A stretch of 64,000 bases of DNA from [Zimmermannella] alba NBRC 15616 (GTDB lineage: Bacteria > Actinomycetota > Actinomycetes > Actinomycetales > Microbacteriaceae): contig NZ_BCSO01000001.1 of NCBI RefSeq assembly GCF_001570905.1, positions 1 through 64,000 of the forward strand, read 5' to 3'. Positions 7,379 through 16,249 of the stretch are shown here, piece by piece (the stretch's first letter is position 1; each line of letters opens with the position of its first letter). The notes below the pieces were generated by a model. It searched no databases. It saw only the letters and a program-made list of their open reading frames with translations, and was not told the origin of the DNA. The position numbers were made by a program, and so were the translations under genes.

Positions 7379-7450
7379 TCCTCCTTGGTGTAACGGCAGC
7401 ACGACGGCCTTTGGAGCCGTGAGGTCCAGGTTCGAATCCTGGGGGAGGAA
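7379..7450 (+). tRNA. tRNA-Gln (UUG)
   Basis: The cloverleaf folds fully: acceptor TCCTCCT (7379-7385) with GGGAGGA (7443-7449), anticodon stem ACGGC/GCCGT around loop CTTTGGA with anticodon TTG at 7411-7413, T arm CCAGG-TTCGAAT-CCTGG, discriminator A 7450. CCA is not encoded. Confidence 0.95.
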
Positions 7451-7505
7451 CGCTTGCATGACTGCACGCGGAGCTGCTCACCGTTCGGCAACCCCCGGAG
7501 GAACC

Positions 7506-8963
7506 GTGACCGATCCCCAACTCGCCGTCGTGATTCTGGCCGCAGGCCAGGGAACGCGCATGAAGAGCCGAACCCCGAAGGTGCTGCACCGCCTTGGCGG
7601 CGTGCCGCTCGTGGGCCACGTGCTCCACACCGCGCAAGAACTCGGTGCCCAGCACACCGTCACCGTTGTTCGTCACGAGCGTGAACGTGTTTCGGCTGCG
7701 ATCATGGAGATGGCGCCGGAAACGATCATCGCCGAGCAGGATGACATCCCCGGCACCGGCCGCGCCATGGAAGCCGGTCTCGAAGCGCTCCCGAACGACT
7801 TCGAAGGCCAGATCGTCGTGCTCTCGGGCGACGTTCCGCTGCTCGACGCCGCCACGGTGGGGATGCTGCTGGACGCTCACCGCAGAAACCAGAACGAACT
7901 CACGCTCCTCTCGGCCTTCTACGACGATCCGACCGGTTTTGGTCGCGTGGTTCGCGACGACGCGGGCGCGTTCGACTCGATCGTCGAGCAGAAGGACGCG
8001 AGCGAAGAGCAGCGCAAGATCACCGAGATCAATTCGGGCGTGTACGTCTTCGACGCGGCTGCCGCACGTCGTGTGCTTCCCTCGCTCGGCACCGACAACG
8101 CCCAGGGCGAGAAGTACCTCACCGACGCTGCCCACGTCATCCGCGGCGAAGGTGGCCGCATCGAGGCGATCGGTATCGACGATACTTGGCTCGTGCAGGG
8201 CATCAACGACCGCGTCCAGCTCGGCGAAACCGCCCTCGAATACAACCGCCGCCTCATCCGCTTTTGGCAGCGACAGGGCGTCACGGTGCACGACCCCGCC
8301 TCAACGATCATCGAGCGCGGTGTCTCGATTGGCCAGGATGTCGAGCTCCTCCCGGGCACGCAGCTTCGTGGTGCCACGACCATCGCCGCGGGCGCCATCA
8401 TCGGCCCCGACACGACGCTCGTCGACTGCGAGGTTGGTGAGGATGCCGTCGTGAAGCGCACCGACGCGACGCTCTCGGTCATCGGAGCCCGCGCCACGGT
8501 TGGCCCCTGGTCGTACCTGCGCCCGAACTCGATCGTTGGCGAGGACGGCAAGATCGGTACCTTCGTCGAGACGAAGAACTCCACGATCGGCAACGGCTCG
8601 AAGGTTCCGCACCTGAGCTACATCGGCGACACGACCGTCGGCGAAGGCTCGAACGTGGGCGCCGGCACGATTACCGCAAACTACGACGGCGTCAACAAGC
8701 ATAAGACGACCGTTGGCAACCACGTCCGCACCGGCTCGCACAACGTGTTTGTTGCTCCGGTTACGATTGGAGACGGCGCGTACACGGGCGCTGGCACGAC
8801 TGTCCGCAAGGACATTCCGGCCGGAGCGCTCGCGATCACCGTCGCACAGCAGCGAAACATCGAGGGGTGGGTCGTGGAGAACCGACCCGGCACGGCAGCG
8901 GCTGAGGCTGCGGCCCGAGCCGAGGAAGGCCACACCGACGCCGGAACGGGGAATCTTTCATGA
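7506..8963 (+). CDS. glmU: Bifunctional UDP-N-acetylglucosamine pyrophosphorylase / glucosamine-1-phosphate acetyltransferase
   Basis: A 485-residue enzyme making UDP-GlcNAc for peptidoglycan in two steps: acetylation of GlcN-1-P, then uridylation. The N-terminal uridylyltransferase domain has LAAGQGTRMKSRTPKVLH near residue 10; the C-terminal left-handed beta-helix (about 270-460) has hexapeptide repeats and ends near GNHVRTGSHNVFVAP. I chose GTG 7506, which has GGAGGA four to five bases upstream; the frame stays open well upstream, but that part is not GlmU-like. It overlaps prs by four bases (ATGA), a common actinobacterial pairing. Confidence 0.97.
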   Translation: MTDPQLAVVILAAGQGTRMKSRTPKVLHRLGGVPLVGHVLHTAQELGAQHTVTVVRHERERVSAAIMEMAPETIIAEQDDIPGTGRAMEAGLEALPNDFEGQIVVLSGDVPLLDAATVGMLLDAHRRNQNELTLLSAFYDDPTGFGRVVRDDAGAFDSIVEQKDASEEQRKITEINSGVYVFDAAAARRVLPSLGTDNAQGEKYLTDAAHVIRGEGGRIEAIGIDDTWLVQGINDRVQLGETALEYNRRLIRFWQRQGVTVHDPASTIIERGVSIGQDVELLPGTQLRGATTIAAGAIIGPDTTLVDCEVGEDAVVKRTDATLSVIGARATVGPWSYLRPNSIVGEDGKIGTFVETKNSTIGNGSKVPHLSYIGDTTVGEGSNVGAGTITANYDGVNKHKTTVGNHVRTGSHNVFVAPVTIGDGAYTGAGTTVRKDIPAGALAITVAQQRNIEGWVVENRPGTAAAEAAARAEEGHTDAGTGNLS

Positions 8964-9937
8964 GCGGCATCATTACCCACGGCGAGAAGCACCTCGTCCT
9001 TGTCTCGGGCCGCGCGCACCCTGAGCTTGCGAAGGCCATCGCCAAGGAACTTGGCACCGAGCTCGTCGACACTGAGCTGCGCACCTTCGCGAACGGTGAA
9101 ATCTACGCCCGCTACGGCGAATCCGTCCGTGGTGCCGATGTCTTCGTGATCCAGTCGCACGGTGACCCGATCAACGAATGGCTCATGGAGCAGATCATCA
9201 TGGTGGATGCGTTGAAGCGCGCCTCGGCGAAGCGCATCACCGTCGTCGCTCCCTGCTACCCGTACGCCCGTCAGGACAAGAAGGGCCGCGGCCGTGAGCC
9301 GATCTCGGCACGTCTTGTCGCCGACCTCTTCAAGGCCGCCGGCGCCGACCGCATCATGTCGGTCGACCTGCACGCCTCGCAGATCCAGGGCTTCTTTGAC
9401 GGCCCTGTTGACCACCTCTTCGCGATGCCGGTGCTTCTCAAGCACTTCCGCGAGAACCTCCACGCCGACAACCTCACGATCGTCTCGCCCGACATGGGCC
9501 GCGTGCGTGTTGCCGACCACTGGAGCGACCAGCTCAACGCCCCGCTCGCGATCATTCACAAGCGTCGCGACCCGAAGGTGGCGAACCAGGTCACGGTGCA
9601 CGACATCGTTGGTACCGTCGAGGGACGCACCTGCCTCATCGTGGACGACCTCATCGACACTGGCGGCACGATCGTCAAGGCCGCCGAGGCCCTCAAGAAG
9701 CACGGCGCCGAGAAGGTCGTCGTGGGTGCCACCCACGCAGTGTTCTCGCACCCGGCTGCGGAGCGTCTCAACTGCGACTTCATCGACGAGGTGGTCGTGA
9801 CCGACACGCTTCTCATCCCCGAGGAGAAACGCTTCGAAAAGCTCACGGTGCTCCCGATCGCACCGCTGCTCGCGCGTGCCATCCACGAGGTCTTCGAGGA
9901 CGGCTCCGTCACGAGCATGTTCGACGGCGCCGCCTAA
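8960..9937 (+). CDS. prs: Ribose-phosphate pyrophosphokinase (PRPP synthetase)
   Basis: A 325-residue enzyme that makes PRPP from ribose-5-phosphate and ATP for nucleotide, His and Trp synthesis. It shows the family signatures: the ATP-site loop FANGEIYARYGESVRG, the flexible catalytic region PYARQDKKGRGREPIS, and the PRPP-binding loop CLIVDDLIDTGGTI. The ATG overlaps the glmU stop (ATGA), so the two are translationally coupled. Length is normal for class I enzymes. A palindromic repeat follows the stop codon. Confidence 0.97.
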   Translation: MSGIITHGEKHLVLVSGRAHPELAKAIAKELGTELVDTELRTFANGEIYARYGESVRGADVFVIQSHGDPINEWLMEQIIMVDALKRASAKRITVVAPCYPYARQDKKGRGREPISARLVADLFKAAGADRIMSVDLHASQIQGFFDGPVDHLFAMPVLLKHFRENLHADNLTIVSPDMGRVRVADHWSDQLNAPLAIIHKRRDPKVANQVTVHDIVGTVEGRTCLIVDDLIDTGGTIVKAAEALKKHGAEKVVVGATHAVFSHPAAERLNCDFIDEVVVTDTLLIPEEKRFEKLTVLPIAPLLARAIHEVFEDGSVTSMFDGAA

Positions 9938-9956
9938 GCCCGCGCCTCCCTTTTCG

Positions 9957-10014
9957 CTCAGGTCGCAGTTTCGACCTTAGGTTTCGCGACCTGAGGTCGA
10001 AACTGCGACCTGAG
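9957..10014. repeat. Palindromic repeat family, copy R1
   Basis: Arms of 26 bp (9957-9982 and 9989-10014) with one mismatch and loop TTCGCG. It begins CTCAGGTCGCAG and ends CTGCGACCTGAG. It follows prs and precedes the DUF559 gene. Five further copies lie at 11021, 28718, 29489, 30794 and 42049. Confidence 0.93.
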
Positions 10015-10082
10015 CTGCATGTGCGGGGCCAGGTTGTGGATAACTCGGAGGAGAAGTCGCGTCGTTTGGTTACGGTGCGGGC

Positions 10083-11012
10083 ATGACTGAGCCGAGGTCC
10101 GCCATCCCGTCCACGCTCCCCGTGCACTTTTCCGCACGAGAGGGGGAAGCCGCTGGTAACTCGCGGGGCCGACTTCGGGGTCGAGATCTCGCATCGCCGT
10201 ATCGTGGCGTTCGCTCCGTCAACATCCCGACTACCTCGCGCGAACGAGTCGAGGCCTTCGCGCCTCGACTGCGGCCAGGTCAATTCCTGAGCCACTTCAG
10301 CGCCGCCACGTTGTGGGGCCTGCCGACCCCGCGCCGCTTTGAGGACAGGCGTGAAATTGATGTGTCGGTTGCGGGACGCAGGCAAACGCCGCCGCGCGCG
10401 GTTGGTGTGTTTGGGCATCGGATGCCGCCAGATTGTCTTCCCGTACTGCTCGACGGTATCCCGGTGACCACGCCGATAGACACGTGGCTTGGGCTCGCCC
10501 GGTGGCTCGATATCGATGAACTCATCGTGCTGGGGGATGCTGTCGTGAGCACAATGGAGTGGTATCCAGGCCGTCACGCGGAACTTGTCCCGAGTCATCT
10601 CGGTCAGCTCCGTGACGCAGTGTTTCGGATGCGGCGAGTTGGTGGGCCTCGACTTCGCGCGGCGCTTGATGACATCCGTGACCGAAGTGGGTCGCCGATG
10701 GAGTCTCGAGCCCGACTTGAGCTGGTGCGAGGCGGTTTGCCGGAACCTGACCTCAACCACCCCGTCGTTGACCTCTACGGGCGGCAGCTCGGCATCTCCG
10801 ATTTCGTCTACGAACGTGCTCTGGTCGCTCTCGAATACGAGGGGGACGTGCACAGGAGCGACCCGCGCCAGTGGCGGAAAGACATTTCGCGTCGGGAGCG
10901 ATACGAGGCTGCCGGGTGGAAGCTCGTCCGCTTCACGATCCACGACCTCGACCCCAACCCGCAACCGTTCATCAACCTCGTCGCGCGCACCCTGCGAACC
11001 CGCGAATGCTGA
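10083..11012 (+). CDS. AbiEi-like / DUF559-type putative nuclease, repeat-flanked
   Basis: A 309-residue protein resembling the large actinobacterial group annotated as type IV toxin-antitoxin AbiEi-like or endonuclease-domain proteins. The N-terminal half has a winged-helix-like segment (RLRPGQFLSHFSAATLWGLP) and a VTTPIDTWLGLAR motif. The C-terminal quarter resembles a Vsr/DUF559 nuclease core: ESRARLEL, LGISDFVYER, LVALEYEGDVH and GWKLVRFT, giving plausible E, D and E catalytic residues. TACGGT six bases before the ATG (10071-10076) suggests a leaderless mRNA. No partner AbiEii-type toxin is adjacent. Near-identical palindromes sit immediately on both sides. Nuclease activity is inferred. 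Confidence 0.75.
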   Translation: MTEPRSAIPSTLPVHFSAREGEAAGNSRGRLRGRDLASPYRGVRSVNIPTTSRERVEAFAPRLRPGQFLSHFSAATLWGLPTPRRFEDRREIDVSVAGRRQTPPRAVGVFGHRMPPDCLPVLLDGIPVTTPIDTWLGLARWLDIDELIVLGDAVVSTMEWYPGRHAELVPSHLGQLRDAVFRMRRVGGPRLRAALDDIRDRSGSPMESRARLELVRGGLPEPDLNHPVVDLYGRQLGISDFVYERALVALEYEGDVHRSDPRQWRKDISRRERYEAAGWKLVRFTIHDLDPNPQPFINLVARTLRTREC

Positions 11013-11020
11013 CCCGCTCG

Positions 11021-11078
11021 TTCCGGTCGCAGTTTCGACCCTAGGTTTCGCGACCTAGGGTCGAAACTGCGACCTGAA
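11021..11078. repeat. Palindromic repeat family, copy R2
   Basis: Arms of 26 bp (11021-11046 and 11053-11078) with loop TTCGCG. The outer bases differ from the other copies (TTCC at the left end, TGAA at the right), and the inner CCCTAGGT/ACCTAGGG pair is fully complementary. It lies between convergent genes and may act as a terminator. Confidence 0.92.
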
Positions 11079-11118
11079 CAGGGAGAGGTGGAGGTGTCGG
11101 AACGTGCGCGCCTGAGGG

Positions 11119-12666
11119 CTAGGCGTGGGCGGCGTCGCGGTCGGTTTGCGGGGCCGGGGTTGCCGGGGCAGGGGCTGCCACCTCCGGCTGCTTCGGTGCG
11201 ACGTCCACGCGGCGCTCGACGCGGTCGCCGGACCAGTCCGTGTGGAACACGCCCTCGCGGTCGATGCGGCGGTAGGTGTGCGCGCCGAAAAAGTCGCGCT
11301 GTCCCTGGATGAGGGCGGCCGGGAGGCGGTCCGCGGCGAGCGAGTCGTAGTACGAGAGCGAAGCGCTGAACGCGGGTGCCGGGACGCCGGAGAGCGCCGC
11401 CGTGGCAACGACGCGACGCCATGCATCCGCGCCCTCGGCAACCTCACCCGCGAAGAACGGGTCGGCAAGCAGCGATTTCAGCTCGGGGTTCCGGCCGTAC
11501 GCCTCCGCAATACGGCCAAGGAACACGGCACGGATGATGCAGCCTGCGCGCCAGATCTTTGCGATCTCGCCCGGGTTGAGCTCCCAGCCGTGCTCGCGGC
11601 CACCAGCAAGAATCGCGTCAAAACCCTGCGCGTAGGCAACGACCTTGGACGCGTAGAGCGCCTTGCGGACATCCTCAACGAAGCGCTCATCCACCTGCTG
11701 CGGTTCCGGACGAGAGGCCACCGTCGGGCGGACCGCCTCACGCTGCTCCGGGTGCGAGGAGACACCGCGCGCGAAGACAGCCTCGGCGATCCCTGAGACG
11801 GGAGCGCCGAGGGAGAGCGCCGACTGCACCGTCCACGTGCCGGTGCCCTTCTGCCCGGCCTGGTCGAGGACGACATCCACAAACGGCTTGCCCGTCTCGG
11901 CATCCACCTGACGCAGCACCTCAGCCGTGATCTCAATGAGGTACGACGAGAGCGGCCCCTGGTTCCACTCGCTGAACACCTCAGCGATCTGGGCCGGCTC
12001 GAGGCCACCCACGCGGCGCAGCAGGTCGTACGCCTCACCAATGAGCTGCATGTCGGCGTACTCGATGCCGTTGTGGATCATCTTCACGAAGTGACCGGCG
12101 CCGTCGGTGCCCACGTGCGTCACGCACGGCTCGCCATCCTCGGGGGCGCGTGCGGCGATCGTCTTGAGGATCGGGCCCAGCGTCTCGTACGACTCGGCCG
12201 AGCCGCCCGGCATGATGCTCGGGCCCTTGAGCGCGCCCTCCTCACCACCGGAGATGCCGGCGCCGACGAAGTGGAAGCCACGCTCACGAACCGTGGCCTC
12301 GCGGCGAATCGTGTCGGTGAAGAGCGCGTTGCCGCCGTCGACGATGATGTCGCCCGGCTCAAACACCTCGCAGAGACCGTCGATGACCGCATCCGTTGCC
12401 TTGCCAGCCTGCACCATGATGATCGCGGTGCGGGGGCGCTGGAGGGATGCCGCAAACTCCTGCATCGACGTGGCGGGAATGAAACCTGCCTCAGGGTGCT
12501 CGTTCACGAGCGCTTCGGTGCGCTCGGGGGAGCGGTTGTAGACCGCGACAGTGTTGCCCTCGCGGCTGGCAAGATTCCGGGCGAGATTCGACCCCATCAC
12601 GGCGAGACCAACGACGCCAATGTTGGCGCGGGGTTCGGAGGAAGAGGCCTGGACGGAGTCGGTCAT
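11119..12666 (-). CDS. gnd: 6-phosphogluconate dehydrogenase, decarboxylating (NADP-type)
   Basis: A 515-residue pentose-phosphate-pathway enzyme. The Rossmann domain starts GVVGLAVMGSNLARNLASR (about residue 17). The conserved catalytic region reads FVGAGISGGEEGALKGPSIM, and FVKMIHNGIEYADMQL follows. The C-terminus has the expected DFFGAHTYRRID segment plus a 30-residue Ala/Pro-rich tail (PEVAAPAPATPAPQ) not seen in most homologues. ATG 12666 is preferred over 12690 because AAAGG lies seven bases before it and the extra codons are not conserved in type. Confidence 0.96.
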   Translation of the reverse strand: MTDSVQASSSEPRANIGVVGLAVMGSNLARNLASREGNTVAVYNRSPERTEALVNEHPEAGFIPATSMQEFAASLQRPRTAIIMVQAGKATDAVIDGLCEVFEPGDIIVDGGNALFTDTIRREATVRERGFHFVGAGISGGEEGALKGPSIMPGGSAESYETLGPILKTIAARAPEDGEPCVTHVGTDGAGHFVKMIHNGIEYADMQLIGEAYDLLRRVGGLEPAQIAEVFSEWNQGPLSSYLIEITAEVLRQVDAETGKPFVDVVLDQAGQKGTGTWTVQSALSLGAPVSGIAEAVFARGVSSHPEQREAVRPTVASRPEPQQVDERFVEDVRKALYASKVVAYAQGFDAILAGGREHGWELNPGEIAKIWRAGCIIRAVFLGRIAEAYGRNPELKSLLADPFFAGEVAEGADAWRRVVATAALSGVPAPAFSASLSYYDSLAADRLPAALIQGQRDFFGAHTYRRIDREGVFHTDWSGDRVERRVDVAPKQPEVAAPAPATPAPQTDRDAAHA

Positions 12667-12866
12667 GAGCTGCCTTTCGATCGCTACCACTCACGCTAGC
12701 CGACCGGTGGCAGCATCGCGCACGTCCACTCGCCCGCAGGATGGAGCTGGCATCCGCTGCGGGGGAGAGATCGGTGGACTTGTCACCGGCATCCAGGGAT
12801 TGGTGGATACGCTGACCGCTCGAGCACGCGCCAGAGAGCGCCGGTGAGAATGCGGAAGGAGACCTC

Positions 12867-13721
12867 GTGCCGTCGAGTGATAATGCCACGCGCCCGTACG
12901 ATTTCAACGACTACGACGCGACCGCGAATGATGCCCTCGCAACCGACGAGCTCGAGCTCCCTCGGTCTTCCCGCCAGCCCTTCGCGCGCACTCGCGCTCT
13001 GCCCGCGTATTCGGAGGAGCCGACGCAGCGGTTCGAGCGGACAGAGCGCTTCGCGGCCACGCAGCGCTTCGAGCCCGCTCCCGCGCCTGCGCCCCGTCAG
13101 CGGGTCGCAGCAGCACCCGCAGCGCAGCCTGTTGTTCCCGCCCCAGCGGCCCCCGTCGCAGCGCCGTATCACCCTGCTGCGGCTGCCGCCGCCTACCGTG
13201 CCCCGAGCCTCGACGCGGGGCCGGACGCCCTCGCACGACTCGGCTCGATCCTCGTGTGCGCCGTCCTCATGGGCGTCGCGTGCGTCCTGCTCTTCCTCGG
13301 CGTGACGGGCGCGCTCGCGAGCGCCGCGGGCGTCGTCTCGGGCCAAGCCTTCGACCCGGCAATCACCGTGTGGACCTTTGCGGGCGCCGTCCTCACGACC
13401 TTCCTCGCCATGCTCACCGCACGCTGGTCCGGGATGGGCGTGGGGCTCGTAGGCCTCGCCCTGCTCACCGCGGGCGTGCTCACGATCGTGTTCCCGAACG
13501 CTGCGATGGATCTTCTCGAGCAGCAGGTGGCCACCCCGCAAGACCCGACAGGGGGGCTTCTTGGCGGCATCATTGACGACACGATGCGCACCGTGCTGCA
13601 GTCCGTGAGCGCCGTGCTCGGTGGCGTCGCGCTGCTCCTTGGCTCGCTGTTCTTTGGCGCGGGTCTCGCCGTCCACGGTGCGCGTGGGGCGGGCTGGCGC
13701 CGCGGCATCGGTCGGTACTAG
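12867..13721 (+). CDS. Membrane protein with a long Ala/Pro-rich cytoplasmic N-terminus
   Basis: A 284-residue protein, start GTG 12867 with AAGGAGA six bases upstream. The first 125 residues are low complexity, rich in Ala, Pro and Arg with repeated QRFE/TERF units (TQRFERTERFAATQRF). Four hydrophobic segments follow, at about 130-157, 168-190, 192-212 and 246-272. It is divergent from gnd. I do not recognise the family. The repeated TQRF units could be phosphorylation or FHA-binding targets, as in other actinobacterial TQ-rich tails, but that is speculation. Confidence 0.75.
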   Translation: MPSSDNATRPYDFNDYDATANDALATDELELPRSSRQPFARTRALPAYSEEPTQRFERTERFAATQRFEPAPAPAPRQRVAAAPAAQPVVPAPAAPVAAPYHPAAAAAAYRAPSLDAGPDALARLGSILVCAVLMGVACVLLFLGVTGALASAAGVVSGQAFDPAITVWTFAGAVLTTFLAMLTARWSGMGVGLVGLALLTAGVLTIVFPNAAMDLLEQQVATPQDPTGGLLGGIIDDTMRTVLQSVSAVLGGVALLLGSLFFGAGLAVHGARGAGWRRGIGRY

Positions 13722-13796
13722 GCGCAGTTCTCGGCATCCACCGGCTCCACAGGGGGGTTCGGGCGGCTGCAAGCCGGCATCCTCCCGACATGCGCC

Positions 13797-13830
13797 GAGG
13801 GCGCTCATGCACAGCTGCATGAGCGCCCTC
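13797..13830. terminator. Bidirectional terminator hairpin
   Basis: A perfect 15-bp inverted repeat (13797-13811 and 13816-13830) with a 4-nt loop lies between two convergent genes. Confidence 0.85.
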
Positions 13831-13844
13831 AACGTGCCATCGGC

Positions 13845-16085
13845 CTAGTCCTCGACGATGCAGGGCACGGTTCGGCCGTTCGGGCCGTCCACGAGCCCGT
13901 GGGTGTGCCCACCGAAGCCGGGGAAGAGGCGCTCAAGCTCCTCTTCCTGCTTGAGGTAGTTCACGACGTGCGCGCCAATGCGCTCACCCGGTACGACAAG
14001 CGGGATGCCCGGCGGGTAGGGGGTGAGGAGCACCGAAGTAATGCGGCCCGCAAGCTCATCCACGGGGACGTTTTCAACCTTGCCGGTTGTCATCGTGTTC
14101 CACGCCTGGCCCGGGAGGAGTGCCATCTCCGGCTCGCGCAGGTAGATGTCGGTCGAGAGGTTCGCGTAGTCGCGTTCGCGGTAGGCGGCGTGCAGCTTCG
14201 CGGCGAGATCGGCGATCCCTTCCTGGGCGTACTGTGGTCGGCTCGCGGCAAAGCGTGGCATGCAGTCTTCGAGGGGGATGTTCGCGTCGATCGCGTGCTT
14301 GAAGCGGTGGAGCTCAGCGATGAGTGAGTTCCAGCGTCCCTTCGTGACACCGATCGTGAAGAGGAGGAAAAGCGAGTAGAGACCGGTCTTTTCGACGACG
14401 ACACCGTGCTCGGCGAGGTACGCGGTGAGGAGCGGGCCAGGGATGCCGAATTCTTCAAACTCGCCGTTGACGGTGAGGCCGGGCGTCGTGAGGGTGACCT
14501 TGAGCGGGTCGAGCATTGTGAAGCCGTCGTCGACATTGTGGAAGCCGTGCCAGGCTGCGCCCGGTGTGAGCGACCACTCGGCGCGGTCGGGGAGGCCGTC
14601 GTGCGGCCCGGATTCGGGGCCCCACACGCCAAACCACCACTGGTCTTGGCGCGTGAGCTCGGCCTGGATACGACCCATCGCGCGGCGGAATTCGACGGCC
14701 TCGAGCAGGGCGTCTCCGACGAGCGCCTCACCACCTGGGCCGGCCATCATTTCGGCCGAGACATCGCAGCTCGCGATGATCGCGTACTGCGGGCTCGTCG
14801 AGGTGTGCATGAGGAATGCCTCGTTGAAGATGCTCTCGCGGAAGGTGGGGTCTTCGGCATCCCGAAGGAGAATCTGGCTCGCTTGCGAGAGCCCAGCGAG
14901 CAGCTTGTGTGTGGACTGGCTCGCGTAGACGGGTGAGCGCATCGTGCGCTTCGAGTCCTGTTCGATCGCGTGCATGTCGCGGTAGAACTCGTGGAAGGCG
15001 GCGTGCGGCAGCCACGCTTCGTCGAAGTGGAGGGCACCAACTTCCCCGTCGAGCATCTCGCGGATCTCGGCGGCGTTGTAGACGATGCCGTCATAGGTGG
15101 ACTGCGTGATGCACATGAGGCGCGGCTTCACCGACTTGTCGGTGATGAACGGGTTCGCGTCGATCTTCGTCTGAATCGATTCACGGCTGAACTCGCTGCG
15201 AGGGATGGGGCCGATGATTCCGGCCCGGTTCCGCGTCGGGTTGAGATAGATCGGGATCGCGCCGGTGATCATGATCGCGTGGAGGATCGACTTGTGGCAG
15301 TTGCGGTCGACGAGGACGACGTCCCCTTCCGCCACGATCGAGTTCCAGATGATCTTGTTCGAGGTTGAGGTGCCGTTCGTCACGAAGAAGAGACGGTCGG
15401 CGCCGAAGGTGCGGGCTGCGCGGCGCTCCGACTCTGCGACCGGGCCTGAGTGGCCGAGCAGCTGGCCGAGGTCTTCGACCGAGCTGCAGACGTCGGCGCG
15501 CAGCATCGGCTCGCCGAAGAAGTCGTGGAAGATCGAGCCGACCGGGGACTTCAGGAAGGCGGTACCGCCGTTGTGGCCTGGGCAATGCCAGGAGTAGGCG
15601 GCGTCGTTCGCGTACTTCATCAGCGCGCGGAAGAACGGCGGCGTGAGCGTTTCGAGGTGCTCGCGCGCCTGCCGCTCGATCGTGCGGGCGACGAAGTCCG
15701 GGGTGTCCTCGTAGGCGTTGATGACGCCCTCGATCTCGGCGAGCACATCGTCCGGCAGACGGCGGGCGGTGAGCAGCTCGCCAAAGAGGTAGATCGGGAC
15801 ATACGGGTTCTTCGCGCGGACGCTCTGGACAAGCTCAGCGAGCTCGTCGAGGCGGTCGTCGGCCGCCGTGCCGGGTGCGAGGTCGCGCTGCGGGATGACG
15901 AAGACGATTGTGGAGGACTGGATGAACAGGCGGCTCGAGCCCTGAATCGCGCTCGGCGTATCGAGATGTTCCGTGGGAGTCCCATGTCGTTCCAGCGCCT
16001 CAACGAGCGAACGCACCGCGGCAGAGAGTGCTGCGGAAGTGCGGGATCGATCTTCGATGATGGAGACCGGGAACGTCAGGGTCAT
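13845..16085 (-). CDS. Orn/Lys/Arg decarboxylase, fold-type I PLP enzyme
   Basis: A 746-residue decarboxylase of the bacterial inducible type (AdiA/LdcC/SpeC relatives), which turns a basic amino acid into a diamine. An N-terminal wing domain covers about 1-135. The PLP domain has FVTNGTSTSNKIIWNS, HKSILHAI, LHFDEAW and the Schiff-base lysine in QSTHKLLAGLSQ (Lys394). The start has AAAGGAG six bases upstream. Substrate (Lys, Orn or Arg) cannot be read from sequence. It stands beside an RpiR-like regulator and an operon for gamma-glutamyl-amine-type catabolism, so a link to polyamine metabolism is plausible. Confidence 0.93.
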   Translation of the reverse strand: MTLTFPVSIIEDRSRTSAALSAAVRSLVEALERHGTPTEHLDTPSAIQGSSRLFIQSSTIVFVIPQRDLAPGTAADDRLDELAELVQSVRAKNPYVPIYLFGELLTARRLPDDVLAEIEGVINAYEDTPDFVARTIERQAREHLETLTPPFFRALMKYANDAAYSWHCPGHNGGTAFLKSPVGSIFHDFFGEPMLRADVCSSVEDLGQLLGHSGPVAESERRAARTFGADRLFFVTNGTSTSNKIIWNSIVAEGDVVLVDRNCHKSILHAIMITGAIPIYLNPTRNRAGIIGPIPRSEFSRESIQTKIDANPFITDKSVKPRLMCITQSTYDGIVYNAAEIREMLDGEVGALHFDEAWLPHAAFHEFYRDMHAIEQDSKRTMRSPVYASQSTHKLLAGLSQASQILLRDAEDPTFRESIFNEAFLMHTSTSPQYAIIASCDVSAEMMAGPGGEALVGDALLEAVEFRRAMGRIQAELTRQDQWWFGVWGPESGPHDGLPDRAEWSLTPGAAWHGFHNVDDGFTMLDPLKVTLTTPGLTVNGEFEEFGIPGPLLTAYLAEHGVVVEKTGLYSLFLLFTIGVTKGRWNSLIAELHRFKHAIDANIPLEDCMPRFAASRPQYAQEGIADLAAKLHAAYRERDYANLSTDIYLREPEMALLPGQAWNTMTTGKVENVPVDELAGRITSVLLTPYPPGIPLVVPGERIGAHVVNYLKQEEELERLFPGFGGHTHGLVDGPNGRTVPCIVED

Positions 16086-16249
16086 GTGAACTCCTTTGAG
16101 CGAGGCTTCATTGCGTCGACCTTCCTATTATTGCCGAATTTGCACCGGTGGGGAATGTTGTTTGGAGACACAGGCCGATAGGGTGAGGGGCGATTGCGGG
16201 TGATCATCGATGCTCACCCCTCGACCACGTTGTAAAGAATGGATTCGAA

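Noticed and set aside
6678-7505. N-terminal extension of glmU by over 270 codons in the same frame
   Set aside because: It runs through the tRNA-Gln gene and antisense to the MarR and S4 genes; GlmU homology and the ribosome binding site place the start at 7506.
16181-16219. 7-bp inverted repeat in the decarboxylase-regulator gap as an RpiR operator
   Set aside because: Arms are short and 25 bases apart; chance occurrence cannot be excluded, so it is only mentioned in the gene entry.
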